Shown one piece after another: positions 47,051 through 58,021 of a stretch of 64,000 nt of DNA (position 1 is its first letter; every line of letters begins with the position of its first letter). Source of the stretch: Melastoma dodecandrum (Eukaryota; Streptophyta; Magnoliopsida; Myrtales; Melastomataceae); NCBI GenBank assembly GCA_029817715.1, contig JARUPY010000235.1:372001-436000 (forward strand), given 5' to 3'. Below the pieces are notes generated by a model. That model worked only from the letters and a program-made list of their open reading frames with translations. It made no database searches and was not told the DNA's origin. The position numbers and the translations under genes were made by a program.

Positions 47051-47233
47051 TTTTTTTACGCGTGTTTGGTTTGTTCTTTTGGCTTTGTTCAACTTCACGA
47101 CCGTAAGTTTTGGCCTCCATGCACTCGTTGTCCACATTTCGATTCGCAACCGGCGCGATGGAGAATAGGAAACAATTTGGTCGAACGGTAGAATAAACGG
47201 AGAAAGTTAAACAATTGGCGAGAATGTATCAGC

Positions 47234-47352
47234 GGGTGCGACCATACCAATACTAAAGCACCGAATCCCATCAGAACTCCGAAGTTATGCGCGCTTGGGC
47301 GAGTGTAGTACTAGGATGGGTGACCTCCTGGGAAGTCCTCGAGTTGCACTCC
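47234..47352 (+). rRNA. 5S rRNA, copy P23
   Basis: First member of the second dimer; GTTATGCGCGC in the A box. Confidence 0.94.
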
Positions 47353-47569
47353 TTTTTGTTCACGTTTATGATTTGGTCCTTCAGTTTTGTTCAACTTTAG
47401 GACCGTTAGTTTTGGCCTCCTTCCACTTGTTGAGAACCCGTCGCTATCTCGGCTGTGCTACCGGGGGCCACATTTCGGTTCGCAACCGGCGAGATAGAGA
47501 ACCGGACACAATTTGGACGCAGGGTAGAATAAACGGAAAAAGTAAAACAATTGACGAGAATGTAACAGC

Positions 47570-47688
47570 GGGTGCGACCACACCACTACTAAAGCACCGG
47601 ATCCCATCAGAACTCCGAATTGAAGCGTACTTGGGCGAGAGTAGTACTAGGATGGGTGACCTCCTGGGAAGTCCTCGTGTTGCACTCC
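47570..47688 (+). rRNA. 5S rRNA, copy P24
   Basis: Second member of the second dimer; GAATTGAAGCG in the A box. Confidence 0.94.
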
Positions 47689-47871
47689 TTTTTGTTCGCG
47701 TGTTTGATTTGTTCTTTTGGCTTTGTTCAACTATAGGACCGTAAGTTTTGGCCTCCATCCACTCGTTGTCCACATTTCGATTCGCAACCGGCGCGATGGA
47801 GAACAGGACACAATTTGGTCGAACGGTAGTATAAACGGAAAAAGTTAAACAATTGACGAGAATGTATCAGC

Positions 47872-47990
47872 GGGTGCAACTATACTAGTACTAAAGCACC
47901 GAATCCCATCAGAACTCCGAAGTTAAGCGCGCTTGGGCGAGTGTAGTACTAGGATGGGTGACCTCCTGGGAAGTCCTCGAGTTGCACTCC
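47872..47990 (+). rRNA. 5S rRNA, copy P25
   Basis: First member of the third dimer; GGGTGCAACTATACTAG at the 5' end. Confidence 0.94.
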
Positions 47991-48207
47991 TTTTTGTTCG
48001 CGTATATGATTTGGTCCTTCAGTTTTGTTCAACTTTAGGACCGTTAGTTTTGGCCTCCTTCCACTTGTTGAGAACCCGTCGCTATCTCGGCTGTGCTACC
48101 GGGGGCCACATTTCGGTTCGCAACCGCCGAGATAGAGAACATGACACAATTTGGACGCAGGGTAGAATAAACGGAAAAAGTAAAACAATTGACGAGAATG
48201 TAACAGC

Positions 48208-48326
48208 GGGTGCGGCCACACCACTACTAAAGCACCGGATCCCATCAGAACTCCGAAGTGAAGCGTACTTGGGCGAGAGTAGTACTAGGATGGGTGACCT
48301 CCTGGGAAGTCCTCGTGTTGCACTCC
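48208..48326 (+). rRNA. 5S rRNA, copy P26
   Basis: Second member of the third dimer; GGGTGCGGCCACACC at the 5' end. Confidence 0.94.
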
Positions 48327-48509
48327 TTTTTGTTCGCGTGTTTGATTTGTTCTTTTGGATTTGTTCAACTTTAGGACCGTAAGTTTTGGCCTCCATCCAC
48401 TCGTTGTCCACATTTCGATTCGCAACCGGCGCGATGGAGAACAGGACACAATTTGGTCGAACGGTAGAATAAACGGAAAAAGTTAAACAATTGACGAGAA
48501 TGTATCAGC

Positions 48510-48628
48510 GGGTGTGACCATACCAGTACTAAAGCACCGAATCCCATCAGAACTCCGAAGTTAAGCGCGCTTGGGCGAGTGTAGTACTAGGATGGGTGAC
48601 CTCCTAGGAAGTCCTCGAGTTGCACTCC
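48510..48628 (+). rRNA. 5S rRNA, copy P27
   Basis: Resembles the first members of the dimers but its spacer lacks the 34-bp insert. Confidence 0.94.
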
Positions 48629-48811
48629 TTTTTGTTCGCGTATATGATTTGTTCTTTCGGTTTTGTTCAACTTTAGGACCGTAAGTTTTGGCCTCCTTCC
48701 ACTCGTTGTCCACATTTCGGTTCGCAACCGGCAAGATGGAGAACCGGACACAATTTGGTCGAACGGTAGAATAGACAAAAAAAGTAAAACAATTAACGAG
48801 AATGTAATAAC

Positions 48812-48930
48812 GGGTGCGATCACACCAGCACTAAAGCACCGGATCCCATCAGAACTTCGATGTTAAGCGTGCTTGGGCGAGAGTAGTTCTAGGATAGGTG
48901 ACCTCCTAGGAAGTCCAAGTGTTGCACTCC
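48812..48930 (+). rRNA. 5S rRNA, copy P28 (CCAAG/TTATT family)
   Basis: 3' part GTCCAAGTGTTGCACTCC followed by TTATTG. Confidence 0.92.
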
Positions 48931-49112
48931 TTATTGTTCGCGTGTATGATTTGTTCTTTTGATTTTGTTCAACTTTACGACCGTAAGTTTCGGCCTCCAT
49001 CCACTCGTTGTCCACATTTCGATTCGCAACCGGCGAGATGGAGAACGGACACAATTTGGAGGAACGGTAGAAGAAACGAAAAAAGATAAACAATTGACGA
49101 GAATAAACCAGC

Positions 49113-49231
49113 TGGTGCGACCATACCCCCACTAAAGCACAGAATCCCATTAGAACTCCGAAGTTAAGCGTGCTTGGGCGAGTGTAGTACTAGGATGGGT
49201 GACTTCCGGGAAAGTCTTCGAGTTGCACTCC
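49113..49231 (+). rRNA. 5S rRNA, copy P29
   Basis: First base T; C box altered (GGGTGACTTCCGGG); T5 terminator present. Confidence 0.92.
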
Positions 49232-49413
49232 TTTTTGTTCGCGTATGTGATTTTTTCTTTTTGATTTGTTCAACTTTAGGACCGTAAGTTTTGGCCTCCT
49301 TCCACTCGTTGTCCACATTTCGATTCGCAACCGTGGAGATGGAGAACGGACACAATTTGACGGAACGGTAGAAGAAACGAAAAAAGTTAAACAATTGACG
49401 AGAATGAAGCTGC

Positions 49414-49532
49414 GGGTGCGACCATACCGGCAATGAAGCACCGGATCCCATCTGAGCTTCGGAGTCAAGCGTGTTTGTACGAGAGTAGTGCTAGGATGGG
49501 TGACCTCCGAGGAAGTCCAAGTGTTGCACTCC
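49414..49532 (+). rRNA. 5S rRNA, copy P30 (CCAAG/TTATT family)
   Basis: Diverged A box (GGAGTCAAGCGTGTTTG); followed by TTATTG. Confidence 0.9.
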
Positions 49533-49714
49533 TTATTGTTCGCGTTTTAGATTTGTTCTTTTTGTTTGTTCAACTATAGTACCGTAAGTTTTGGCCTCAT
49601 TCCACTCGTTGTCCACATTTCGATTCGCAACCGGTCAGAAGGAGAACATGACACAATTTGGACGAACGGTAGAATAAACGCAAAACGTTAAATAACTGAC
49701 AAGAATGTATCAGC

Positions 49715-49833
49715 GGGTGCGACCATACCAGCAGGAAAGCACGGGATCCCATCAGAACTCCGAAGTTAAGCGTGCTTGGGCGAGTGTAGTACTAGGATGG
49801 GTGACCTCCTGGGAAGTCGTCGTGTTGCACTCT
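49715..49833 (+). rRNA. 5S rRNA, copy P31
   Basis: Near consensus; 3' end CACTCT followed by TTTTTG. Confidence 0.94.
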
Positions 49834-50005
49834 TTTTTGTTCGCGTGGTTGATTTGTTCATTTGGTTTTGTTCAACTTTAGGACCGTAAGTTTCAGCCTC
49901 CTTCCGCATTTCGATTCGCAACCGGCGAGATGGAGAACGGGACACAATTTGGACGAACGGTAGAATAAACGCAGAAAATTAAATAATTGACGAGAATGTA
50001 TCAAC

Positions 50006-50124
50006 GGGTGCGACCATACCTGCACTAAAGCACAGGATCCCATTTGAACTCCAAAGTTAAGCGTGCTTGGGCGTGTGTAGTACTAGGATGGGTGACCTCC
50101 TGGGAAGCTTTGGTGTTGCACTCC
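50006..50124 (+). rRNA. 5S rRNA, copy P32
   Basis: Full length; GAAGCTTTGGTG in place of GAAGTCCTCGTG near the 3' end. Confidence 0.92.
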
Positions 50125-50296
50125 TTTTTGTTCGCGTGGTTGATTTGTTCTTTCGGTTTTGTTCAACTTTAGGACCGTAAGTTTCAGCCTCCTTCCACAT
50201 TTGGTTTCGCAACCGGCGAGATGGAGAACTGGACATAATTTGAAGGAACAGTAGAAGAAACTCGAGAAGTTAAACAATTGACGAGAAGGAAGCAGC

Positions 50297-50414
50297 GGGT
50301 GCAACCATACCGGCACTAAAGCTTCGGATCCCATCAGAATTCGAAGTTAAGCGTGCTTGGGCGAGAGTAGTGCTAGGATGGGTGACCTCCTAGGAAGTCC
50401 AAGAGTTGCACTCC
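50297..50414 (+). rRNA. 5S rRNA, copy P33 (CCAAG family)
   Basis: One-base deletion near nt 42; 3' part GTCCAAGAGTTGCACTCC followed by TGATTG, with no T4. Confidence 0.9.
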
Positions 50415-50595
50415 TGATTGTTCGCGTTTTGATTTTTTCTTTTGGTTTGTTTAACTTTGGTACCGTATGATTTGGCCTCATTCCACTCGTTGTCCACACT
50501 TCGATTCGCAACCGGCGAGATGGAAAACGGGACACAATTTGGAAGAACGGTAGAAGAAACGCCAAAAGTTAAACAATTGACGAGAATGTAGCAGG

Positions 50596-50714
50596 GGGTT
50601 CGACCATACCCGCACTAAAGCACCGGATCCCATCAGAACTCCGAAGTTAAGCGTGCTTGGGCGAGTGTAGTACTTGGATGGGTGACCTCCTCGGAAGTTT
50701 TCGTGTTGCACTCC
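50596..50714 (+). rRNA. 5S rRNA, copy P34
   Basis: Near consensus in the middle; 5' end GGGTTCGACC. Confidence 0.93.
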
Positions 50715-50895
50715 TTTTTGTTCGCGTGCTTGATTTGTTCTATTGGTTTGTACAACTTCACTACCGTAAGTTTTGGTCACATTCCACTCGTTGTCCACAT
50801 TTCGATTCGCATCCGGGGAGGTAGAGAACATGACCCAATTTGGCAAATGGAAGAATAAACGCAAAAAGTTAAATAATTAAAGAGTATGTATTTGC

Positions 50896-51014
50896 GGGTG
50901 CGACCATACCAGCACTAAAGCACCGGATCCCATTACAACTCCGAAGTTAAGCGTGCTTGGGCGAGTGTAGTAGTTAGATGGGTGACCTCCTAGGAAGTCC
51001 AAGTGTTGCACTCC
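50896..51014 (+). rRNA. 5S rRNA, copy P35 (CCAAG/TTATT family)
   Basis: Rightmost member of this family; followed by TTATTATTCG. Confidence 0.92.
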
Positions 51015-51196
51015 TTATTATTCGCGTGTTTGATGTGTTCTTTTGGTTTGTTCAACTTTAGTACTTAAAGTTTTGGCCTCATTCCACTCGTTGACCACAT
51101 TTCGATTCGTAACCAGCGAGATGGAGAACATGACACAATTTGGAGGAACGGTAGAAGAAATGCAAAAAGTTAAACATTTGACGAGAATGTATCAAC

Positions 51197-51315
51197 GGGT
51201 GCGACCAAACCAGCACAAAAGCACCGGATCCCATCAGAACTCCGAAGTTAGGCGTGCTTGGGCGATAATAGTACTAGGATGGGTGACCTCCTGAGAAGTC
51301 CTCGTGTTGCACTCC
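51197..51315 (+). rRNA. 5S rRNA, copy P36
   Basis: Full length, near consensus; GTTAGGCGTGC in the A box. Confidence 0.94.
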
Positions 51316-51496
51316 TTTTTGTTCGCGCATATGATTTGTTCTTTGGTTTGTTCAACTTTAGTACCGTAAGTTTTGGCCTCATTCCACTCGTTGTCCACAT
51401 TTCGATTCGCAATCAGCAAGATGGAGAACCGCACACAATTTCGACGAACGGTAGAGGAAACGGAAAAAGTTAACCTATTGACGGGAATGAAGTAGC

Positions 51497-51615
51497 GGGT
51501 GGGACCATACCCGCACTAAAGCACCGGTACCGATCAGAACTCCGTAGTTTAGCGTGCTTGGACGAGAATAGTACTAGGATGGGTGACCTATTGGGAAGTC
51601 CTCGTGTTGCACTCC
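51497..51615 (+). rRNA. 5S rRNA, copy P37
   Basis: Substitutions across the A box (GTAGTTTAGCGTGC) and C box (CTATTGGG). Confidence 0.91.
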
Positions 51616-51797
51616 TTTTTGTTCGCGTGTTTGTTTTGTTCTATTGGTTTGAACAACTTTAGTAGCGTATGTTTTGGCCTCATTCCAATTGTTGTCCACA
51701 TTTCGAATTGCAACCGGCGAAATGGAGAACCGGATACAATTTGGACAAACAGTAGAATAAACGCAAAAAGTTAAACAATTGACGAGAATGTAATAGC

Positions 51798-51916
51798 AGG
51801 TGCGACCATACCAGCACTAAAGCACCGGATCCCATCAGAACTCCGAAGTTAAGCGTGCTTGGGCGAGAGTAGCACTAGGATTGGTGACCTCCCGTGAAGT
51901 CCTCGTGTTGCTCACC
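51798..51916 (+). rRNA. 5S rRNA, copy P38
   Basis: First base A; 3' end TTGCTCACC. Confidence 0.92.
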
Positions 51917-52097
51917 TTTTTGTTCGCGTGTTTGATTTGTTCTTTTGGATTTGCTTCACTTTAGGACCGTAAGTTTTGGCCTCCCTCCACTATGTCCACT
52001 TTTCAATTCGCAACCGGCGAGATGGAGAAGGAGACACAATTTGGACGAACGGTTGAAGAAATGCAAAAAGTTAGATAATTGACAAGAATGAAACAAA

Positions 52098-52216
52098 GGG
52101 TGCGACCATACCAGCATTAAAGCGCCGGATCCCATCAGAACTCCAAAGTTAAGCGTGCTTCGGCGAGAGCAGTACTAGGATGGGTGACCTCCTGGGAAGT
52201 CCTCGTGTTCTTCTCC
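52098..52216 (+). rRNA. 5S rRNA, copy P39
   Basis: 3' end GTGTTCTTCTCC, which breaks helix I; middle near consensus. Confidence 0.92.
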
Positions 52217-52398
52217 TTTTAGTTCACCTGTTTAATTTATTCTATTGGTTGGAACAACTTTAGTACCGTAAGTTTTGGCCTCATTCCACTCGTTGTCCAC
52301 ATTTCGATTCGCAACCGGCGAGATGGAGAACTGGACACAATTTGGACGAACAGTAGAATAGACGCGAAAAGTTAAACAGTTCACGAGAAGGGAACAGC

Positions 52399-52517
52399 AG
52401 GTGCGACCATACCAGCACTAAAGCACTGGATCCCATCAAAACTCCAAAGTTAAGCAGGCTTAGGCGAGAGTAGCTCTTGGATGAGTGACCTCCCGGGAAG
52501 TCCTCGAGTTGCACTCC
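52399..52517 (+). rRNA. 5S rRNA, copy P40
   Basis: A box altered (GTTAAGCAGGCTTAGG); terminator interrupted (CCTATTTG). Confidence 0.91.
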
Positions 52518-52700
52518 TATTTGTTCGCGTGTTTGATTTATTCTTTTGGATTTGCTCAACTTTAGGACCGTAAGTTTTGGCCTCCATCCACCCGTTGTCC
52601 ACATTTCGATTCGCAACCGTCGATATGGAGAACCGGACTCAATTCCAACGAACAGTGGAATAAACGCAAAAAGTTAAACAGTTAACGAGAAGGGAACAGC

Positions 52701-52812
52701 GGGTGCGACCATACCAGCACTAAAGCACTGGATTCCATCATAACTCCGAAGTTAAGCGTGCTTGGGCGAGAGTAGCACTAGGATGGGTGACCTCCCGGGA
52801 AGTCCTCGTGTT
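52701..52812 (+). pseudogene. 5S rRNA, copy P41, 3' end lost
   Basis: After GTCCTCGTGTT the sequence jumps to spacer (TGGATTTGTTC). The last bases and the terminator are missing, although the internal promoter is near consensus. Confidence 0.92.
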
Positions 52813-52979
52813 TGGATTTGTTCTTTTGGATTTGCTGAACATTAGCACCGTAAGTTTGGCCTCCTTCCACTTGTTGTCCACATTTCGATTTGCAACCAGC
52901 AAGTTAGAGAACCGGGCACAATTTGGACGAACAGTAGAATAAACGCAAAAAGTTAAACAATTGACGAGAATGTAACACC

Positions 52980-53098
52980 GGGTGCAATCATACCAGCACT
53001 AAAGCATCCGATCCCAACAGAACTCCGAAGTTAAGCGTGCTTGGCCGTGAGTAGTACTAGGATGGGTGACCTCCTGGGAAGTCCTCGTGTTGCACTCC
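52980..53098 (+). rRNA. 5S rRNA, copy P42
   Basis: 5' end GGGTGCAATC; terminator interrupted (CCTGTTTG). Confidence 0.92.
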
Positions 53099-53280
53099 TG
53101 TTTGTTCGCGTGTTTGATTTGTTCTTTTGGTTTGTTCAACTTTAGTACCGTAATTTTTGACCTCCTTCCACACGTTGTCCACATTACGATTCCCAACCGG
53201 TGAGATGGAGAACAGGATACAGTTTGGACGAACGGCAGAATAAATGCAAAAAGTTAAACAATTGATGAGAATGGATCAGC

Positions 53281-53398
53281 GGGTGCGACCATACCTGCAC
53301 TTAAGCACCGGATCCCACTAGAACACCGAAGTTAAGCGTGCTTGGGCGAGAAAGTACTAGGATGGGTGACCTCGTGGGAAGTCCTCGTGTTGCACTCC
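53281..53398 (+). rRNA. 5S rRNA, copy P43 (CTAGAACACC family)
   Basis: Carries the three changes at nt 38-45, a one-base deletion in the intermediate element (GCGAGAAAGTAC) and CTCGTGGG in the C box. Confidence 0.92.
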
Positions 53399-53581
53399 TT
53401 TTTGTTCGCGTGTTTGATTTGTTCTTTTGGTTTTGTTCAACTTTAGGACTGTAAGTTTTTGCCTTCTTCCACTCGTTGTCCACATTTCGATTCGCAACCG
53501 GCGAGATGGAGAACATGACACAATTTGGACGAACAGTAAAATAAACACAAAAAGTTAAACAATTGACGAGAATGTAACAGC

Positions 53582-53700
53582 GGGTGCGACAATACCAGCA
53601 CTAAAGCAGCGGATCCCAACAGAACTCCGAAGTTCAGCGTGCCTGAGCGAGTGTAGTTCAAGGATGGGTGACCTCCTAGGAAGTCCTCGTGTTGCACTCC
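53582..53700 (+). rRNA. 5S rRNA, copy P44
   Basis: A box altered (GTTCAGCGTGCCTG); terminator interrupted (CCTATTTG). Confidence 0.91.
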
Positions 53701-53833
53701 TATTTGTTCGCGTGTTTGATTTGTTCTTTTGGTTTGTTCAACTTTAGTACCGTAAGTTATGGCCGACGGACACAATTTGGACGAACAGTAGAATAAACGC
53801 AAAAAGTTAAACAATTGACGAGAATGTAACAGC

Positions 53834-53951
53834 GGGTGCGACCATACCGGCACAAAGGCACCGAATCCCGCAGAACTCCGAAGTTAAGCGTGCTTGGGTG
53901 AGAGTAGTACTAGGATGGGTGACCTCTTGAGAAGTCCTCGTGTTGCACTCC
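53834..53951 (+). rRNA. 5S rRNA, copy P45
   Basis: One-base deletion (ATCCCGCAGAAC); otherwise near consensus. Confidence 0.93.
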
Positions 53952-54130
53952 TTTTTGCGCGCGTGTTTGATTTATTCTTTTGGTTTCGTTCAACTTCACG
54001 ACCGTAAGATTTGGCCTCCTTCCACTCGTCCAGTTTCGATTCGCAACCGGAGAGATGGAGAATAGGACACAATTTGGACGAACGGTTGAATAAACGCAAA
54101 AGGTTAAATAATTGACGAGAATGTATCAGC

Positions 54131-54249
54131 GCGTGCGACCATACCCGCACTAAAGCACCGGATCCCATCAGAACATCGAAGTTAAGCGTGCTTGAACGAG
54201 TGTAGTACTTGGATGGGTGACCTCCTGAGAAGTCCTCATGTTGCGCTCC
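54131..54249 (+). rRNA. 5S rRNA, copy P46
   Basis: 5' end GCGTGCGACC; followed by TTTTG. Confidence 0.92.
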
Positions 54250-54430
54250 TTTTGTTCGCGTGCTTGATTTGTTCTATTGGTTTGTACAACTTTGGTACCG
54301 TATGTTTTATCCTCATTCCACTCGTGGTGCACATTTCGATTCGCATCCGGGGAGAAGGAGAACAGGACACAATTTGGACGAACGGAAGAATAAACGCAAA
54401 AAGTTAAATAATTGACGAGTATGTATCAGC

Positions 54431-54549
54431 GGGTGCGACCATACCAGCACTAAAGCACAGGATCCCATCAGAACTCCGAAGTTAAGCGTGCTCCGGCGAG
54501 TGTAGTACTTCGATGGGTGACCTCCTAGGAGATCCTCGTGTTGCACTCC
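54431..54549 (+). rRNA. 5S rRNA, copy P47
   Basis: Near consensus with CGTGCTCCGGCG after the A box; T5 terminator present. Confidence 0.93.
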
Positions 54550-54722
54550 TTTTTGTTCACGTGGTTAATTTGTTCTTTTGGTTTTGCTCAACTGTAGGAC
54601 CGTCAGTTTCAGCCTCCTTCCACATTTCGATTCGCAACCGGCGAGATGGAGAACAGGACACAATGTGGAAGAACGGTAGAAGAAACGCGAACAGTTAAAC
54701 AATTGACGAGAAGGAAGTAGCG

Positions 54723-54831
54723 GAGAGCGACCATACCAGCACTAAGGCACCGAATCCCATCAGAACTCCAAAGTTAAGCGTGCTTGGGCGACAGTGGCAC
54801 TACCTCCCGGGAAGTCCTCGTGTTGCACTCC
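54723..54831 (+). pseudogene. 5S rRNA, copy P48, C box deleted
   Basis: 10 nt (about AGGATGGGTG) are missing, which removes the first half of the C box; the 5' end is also irregular. Confidence 0.9.
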
Positions 54832-55014
54832 TTTTTATTCGCGTAATTGATTTGTTCTTTTGGATTTGCTGAACATTAGGACCGTAAGTTTTGGCCTCCT
54901 TCCATTCGTTGTACACATTTCGATTCGCAACCGGCAAGATGGAGAACCGGACACAATTTAGACGAACAGTAGAATAAACGAAAAAGGTTAAACAATTGAC
55001 GAGAATGCAATAGC

Positions 55015-55133
55015 GGGTGCGACCATACCAGGACTAAAGCATCCGATCCCAACAAAACACCGAAGTTAAGCGTGCTTGGGCAAGAGTTGTACTAGGATGG
55101 GTGACCTCCTGGGAAGTCCTCGTGTTGCACTCC
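55015..55133 (+). rRNA. 5S rRNA, copy P49
   Basis: Near consensus with AACAAAACACCG before the A box; terminator interrupted (CCTGTTTG). Confidence 0.92.
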
Positions 55134-55441
55134 TGTTTGTTTGCGTGGTTGATTTGTTCTTTTGGTTTTTGTTCAACTTTAGGACCGTAAGTTTCGGCCT
55201 CCTTCCACATTTCGATTCGCAACCGGCGAGATGTAGAACAAGACACAATTTGCACACTTTTTTGTTCGCGTGTTTCAATTGTTCTCTTGGATTTGCTCAA
55301 CTTTAGGACCGTAAGTTTTGGCCTCCTTCCACTCGTTGTCCAAATTTGGATTCGCAACCGGCGAGAAGGAGAAGCGGACACAATTTGGACGAATGGTTGA
55401 AGAAACGCAAAAAGTTAAACAATTGACGAGAATGTAACAGC
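55134..55441 (+). repeat. Recombined 5S spacer without a gene
   Basis: After the spacer of P49 a second spacer start appears at about 55254 (CACACTTTTTTGTTCGCG) with only the last bases of a 5S gene before it. One gene has been lost by unequal exchange or deletion. Confidence 0.85.
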
Positions 55442-55560
55442 GGGTGTGACCATACCAGCACTAAAGCACCGGATCCCATCAGAACTCCGAAGTTAAGCGT
55501 GCTTGGGCGAGAGTAGTACTAGGATGGGTGACCTCCTGGGAAGTCCTCGTGTTGCTCTCC
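55442..55560 (+). rRNA. 5S rRNA, copy P50
   Basis: Internal promoter at consensus; 3' end TTGCTCTCC. Confidence 0.95.
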
Positions 55561-55742
55561 TTTTGGCTCGCGTCTTTGATTTGTTCTATTGGTTTGTTCA
55601 ACTTTAGTTCCGTTAGTTTTATCCTCATTCCACTCGTTGTCCACATTTCGATTCGGAACCGGCGAGATGGAGAAACGGACACAATTTGGACGAACAGTAG
55701 AATAAACGCAAAAAGTTAAACAATTGACGAGAATGTAACAGC

Positions 55743-55861
55743 GGGTGTGACCATACCAGCACTAAAGCACCGGATCCCATCAGAACTCCGAAGTTAAGCG
55801 TTCTTGGGCGAGAGTAGCACTAGGATGGGTGACCTCCTGAGAAGTCCTCGTGTTGCACACA
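55743..55861 (+). rRNA. 5S rRNA, copy P51
   Basis: Near consensus; 3' end TTGCACACA followed by TTTTTG. Confidence 0.94.
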
Positions 55862-56044
55862 TTTTTGTTCGCGTGTTTGATTAGTTCGTTTGGTTTCGTT
55901 CAACTTTAGGACCGTAAGTTTTGGCCCCTTTCCACTCGTTGTCCATATTTCGATTCGCAACCGGCGAGAAGGAGAACATGACACAATTTGGACGAACGGT
56001 AGAATAAACGCAAAAAGTTAAACAATTGACGAGAACGTAACAGC

Positions 56045-56163
56045 GGGTGTGACCATGCCAGCACTAAAGCACCGGATCCCGTCAGAACTCCGAAGTTAAG
56101 CGTGCTTGGGCGAGAGTAGTACTATGATGGGTGACCTCGTGGGAAGTCCTCGTGTTGCACTTC
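56045..56163 (+). rRNA. 5S rRNA, copy P52
   Basis: Near consensus; CTCGTGGG in the C box. Confidence 0.94.
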
Positions 56164-56346
56164 TTTTTGTTCGTGTGTTTGATTTGTTCTTTTGGTTTTG
56201 TTCAACTTTAGGACCGTAAGTTTTTTCCTCCTTCCACTCGTTGTTCACATTTCGGTTCGTAACCGACGAGATGGCGAACAGGGCACAATTTGGACGAACG
56301 GTAGAACAAACGCAAAAAGTTCAACAATTGACGAGAAAACATCAGC

Positions 56347-56465
56347 GGGTGCGACCATACCAGCACTAAAGCACCGGATTCCACTAGAACACCGAAGTTA
56401 AGTGTGCTTGGGCGAGAGTAGTACTAGGATGGGTGACCTCCTGGGAAGTCCTCGTGTTGCAGTCC
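56347..56465 (+). rRNA. 5S rRNA, copy P53 (CTAGAACACC family)
   Basis: Has the three changes at nt 38-45 but a consensus C box. Confidence 0.93.
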
Positions 56466-56648
56466 TTCTTGTTCGCGGGTTTGATTTGTTCTGTTGGTTT
56501 TGTTCAACTTGAGGACCGTATGTTTCGGCCTCGTTCCACTCGTTGTCCACATTTCGGTTCGCAACCGGCAAGATGGAGAACAGGAAACAATTTGGACGAA
56601 CGCTAGAATAAACACAAAAAGTTAAACAATTGATGATAATGAAACAGA

Positions 56649-56767
56649 GGGGGCGACCATACCAGCACTAAAGCACCGAATCCTATCTGAACTCCGAAGT
56701 TAAGAATGCTTGGGGGGGAGTAGCAGTAGGATGGGTGACCTCCCGGGAACTCCTCGTGTTGCACCCA
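56649..56767 (+). rRNA. 5S rRNA, copy P54
   Basis: Diverged A box (GTTAAGAATGCTTGGG) and 3' end; the following spacer is truncated, so the unit is only 180 bp. Confidence 0.88.
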
Positions 56768-56828
56768 TTCGTGTTCGCGTGTTTGATTTATTCTTTTGGA
56801 TTTGCCAGATTGATGATAATGTATCAGC

Positions 56829-56947
56829 GGGTGCGACCATACAAGCACTAAAGCACCGGATCTCATCAGAACTCCGACGTTAAGCGTGATTTGGCGAGAG
56901 TTGTATTAGGATGGGTGACCTCCCAGGAAGTCCTCGTGTCGCACTCC
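56829..56947 (+). rRNA. 5S rRNA, copy P55
   Basis: Full length; CGTGATTTGGCG after the A box and GTGTCGCACTCC at the 3' end. Confidence 0.91.
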
Positions 56948-57130
56948 GTTTTGTTCGCGTGTTTGATTTGTTCTTTTGGTTTTGTTCAACTTTAGGACCG
57001 TAAGTTCTGGCCTCCTTCCACTGGTTGTCTACATTTCAATTCGCAACCGTCGACATGGAGAAGCGGACACAATTTAGACGAACGGTTGAAGAAACGCAAA
57101 AAGTTAAACAATTGACGAGAATGAAACAGA

Positions 57131-57248
57131 GGGTGCGACCATACCAGCACTGAAGCATCGGATCCCATCAGAACTCCGAAATGAAGCGTGCTTGGCGAGA
57201 GTAGTACTAGGATGGGTGACCTCCTGAGAAGTCCTCGTGTTGCACTCC
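57131..57248 (+). rRNA. 5S rRNA, copy P56
   Basis: A at -1; one base missing after the A box (GTGCTTGGCGAG). Confidence 0.92.
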
Positions 57249-57420
57249 ATTTTGTTCGCGTGTTTGATTTGTTCTTTTGGGTTCGTTCAACTTTAGGACC
57301 GTAAGTTTCGGCCTCCGTCCACATTTCGATTCGCAACAGGCGAGATGGAGAACAGGATACAATTTGGACGAATGGTAGACTAATCGCAAAACGTTAAACA
57401 ATTGATGAGAATGAATCAAC

Positions 57421-57539
57421 GGGTGCGACCAAACCAGCACTAAAGCACCGGATCCCACTAGAACACCGAAGTTAAGCGTGCATGGGCTAGAGTAGTACTA
57501 GGATGGGTGACCTCGTGGGAAGTCCTCGTGTTGCACTCC
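57421..57539 (+). rRNA. 5S rRNA, copy P57 (CTAGAACACC family)
   Basis: Three changes at nt 38-45 and CTCGTGGG in the C box. Confidence 0.93.
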
Positions 57540-57719
57540 TTTTTGTTCGCGTGTTTTATTTGTTCTTTTGGTTTTATTCAACTTTAGGGTCGTAAGTTTT
57601 GGCCTCCTTCCACTTGTTGTCCACATTTCGATTCGCAACCGGCGAGATGGAGAAGCAGTCACAATTTGGACGAACGGTTGAAGAAACGCAAAAAGTTAAA
57701 CAATTGACGAGAAAACAGA

Positions 57720-57838
57720 GGGTGCGACCATACCCGCACTGAAGCACCGGATCCCATCAGAACTCCAAAGTTAAGCTTGCTTGGGCGAGAGTAGTACTAG
57801 GATGGGTGACCTCCAGAGAAGTCCTCGTGTTGCACACC
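57720..57838 (+). rRNA. 5S rRNA, copy P58
   Basis: A at -1; C box altered (CTCCAGAG); 3' end GCACACC. Close relative of P62. Confidence 0.92.
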
Positions 57839-58021
57839 ATTTTGTTCGCGTGTTTGATTTGTTCTTTTGGTTTCGTTCAACTTTAGGACCGTAAGTTTCG
57901 GCCTCCTTCCACACGTTGTCCACATTTCGATTCGCAACCGACGAGATGGAGAACAGGATACAATTTGGACGAACGGTAGAATAAATGCAAAAAGTTAAAC
58001 AATTGACGAGAATGAATCCGC

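Larger units (their letters stand above)
46596..48510 (+). repeat. Dimeric higher-order repeat of 5S units, 638 bp x 3
   Basis: Gene starts alternate 336 and 302 bp apart three times. The 336-bp units carry an extra segment of about 34 bp (GAACCCGTCGCTATCTCGG...) at about 46795-46830, 47433-47467 and 48071-48105, placed between the CTTCCACTTG and CCACATTTCGG phrases of the spacer. Confidence 0.93.
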
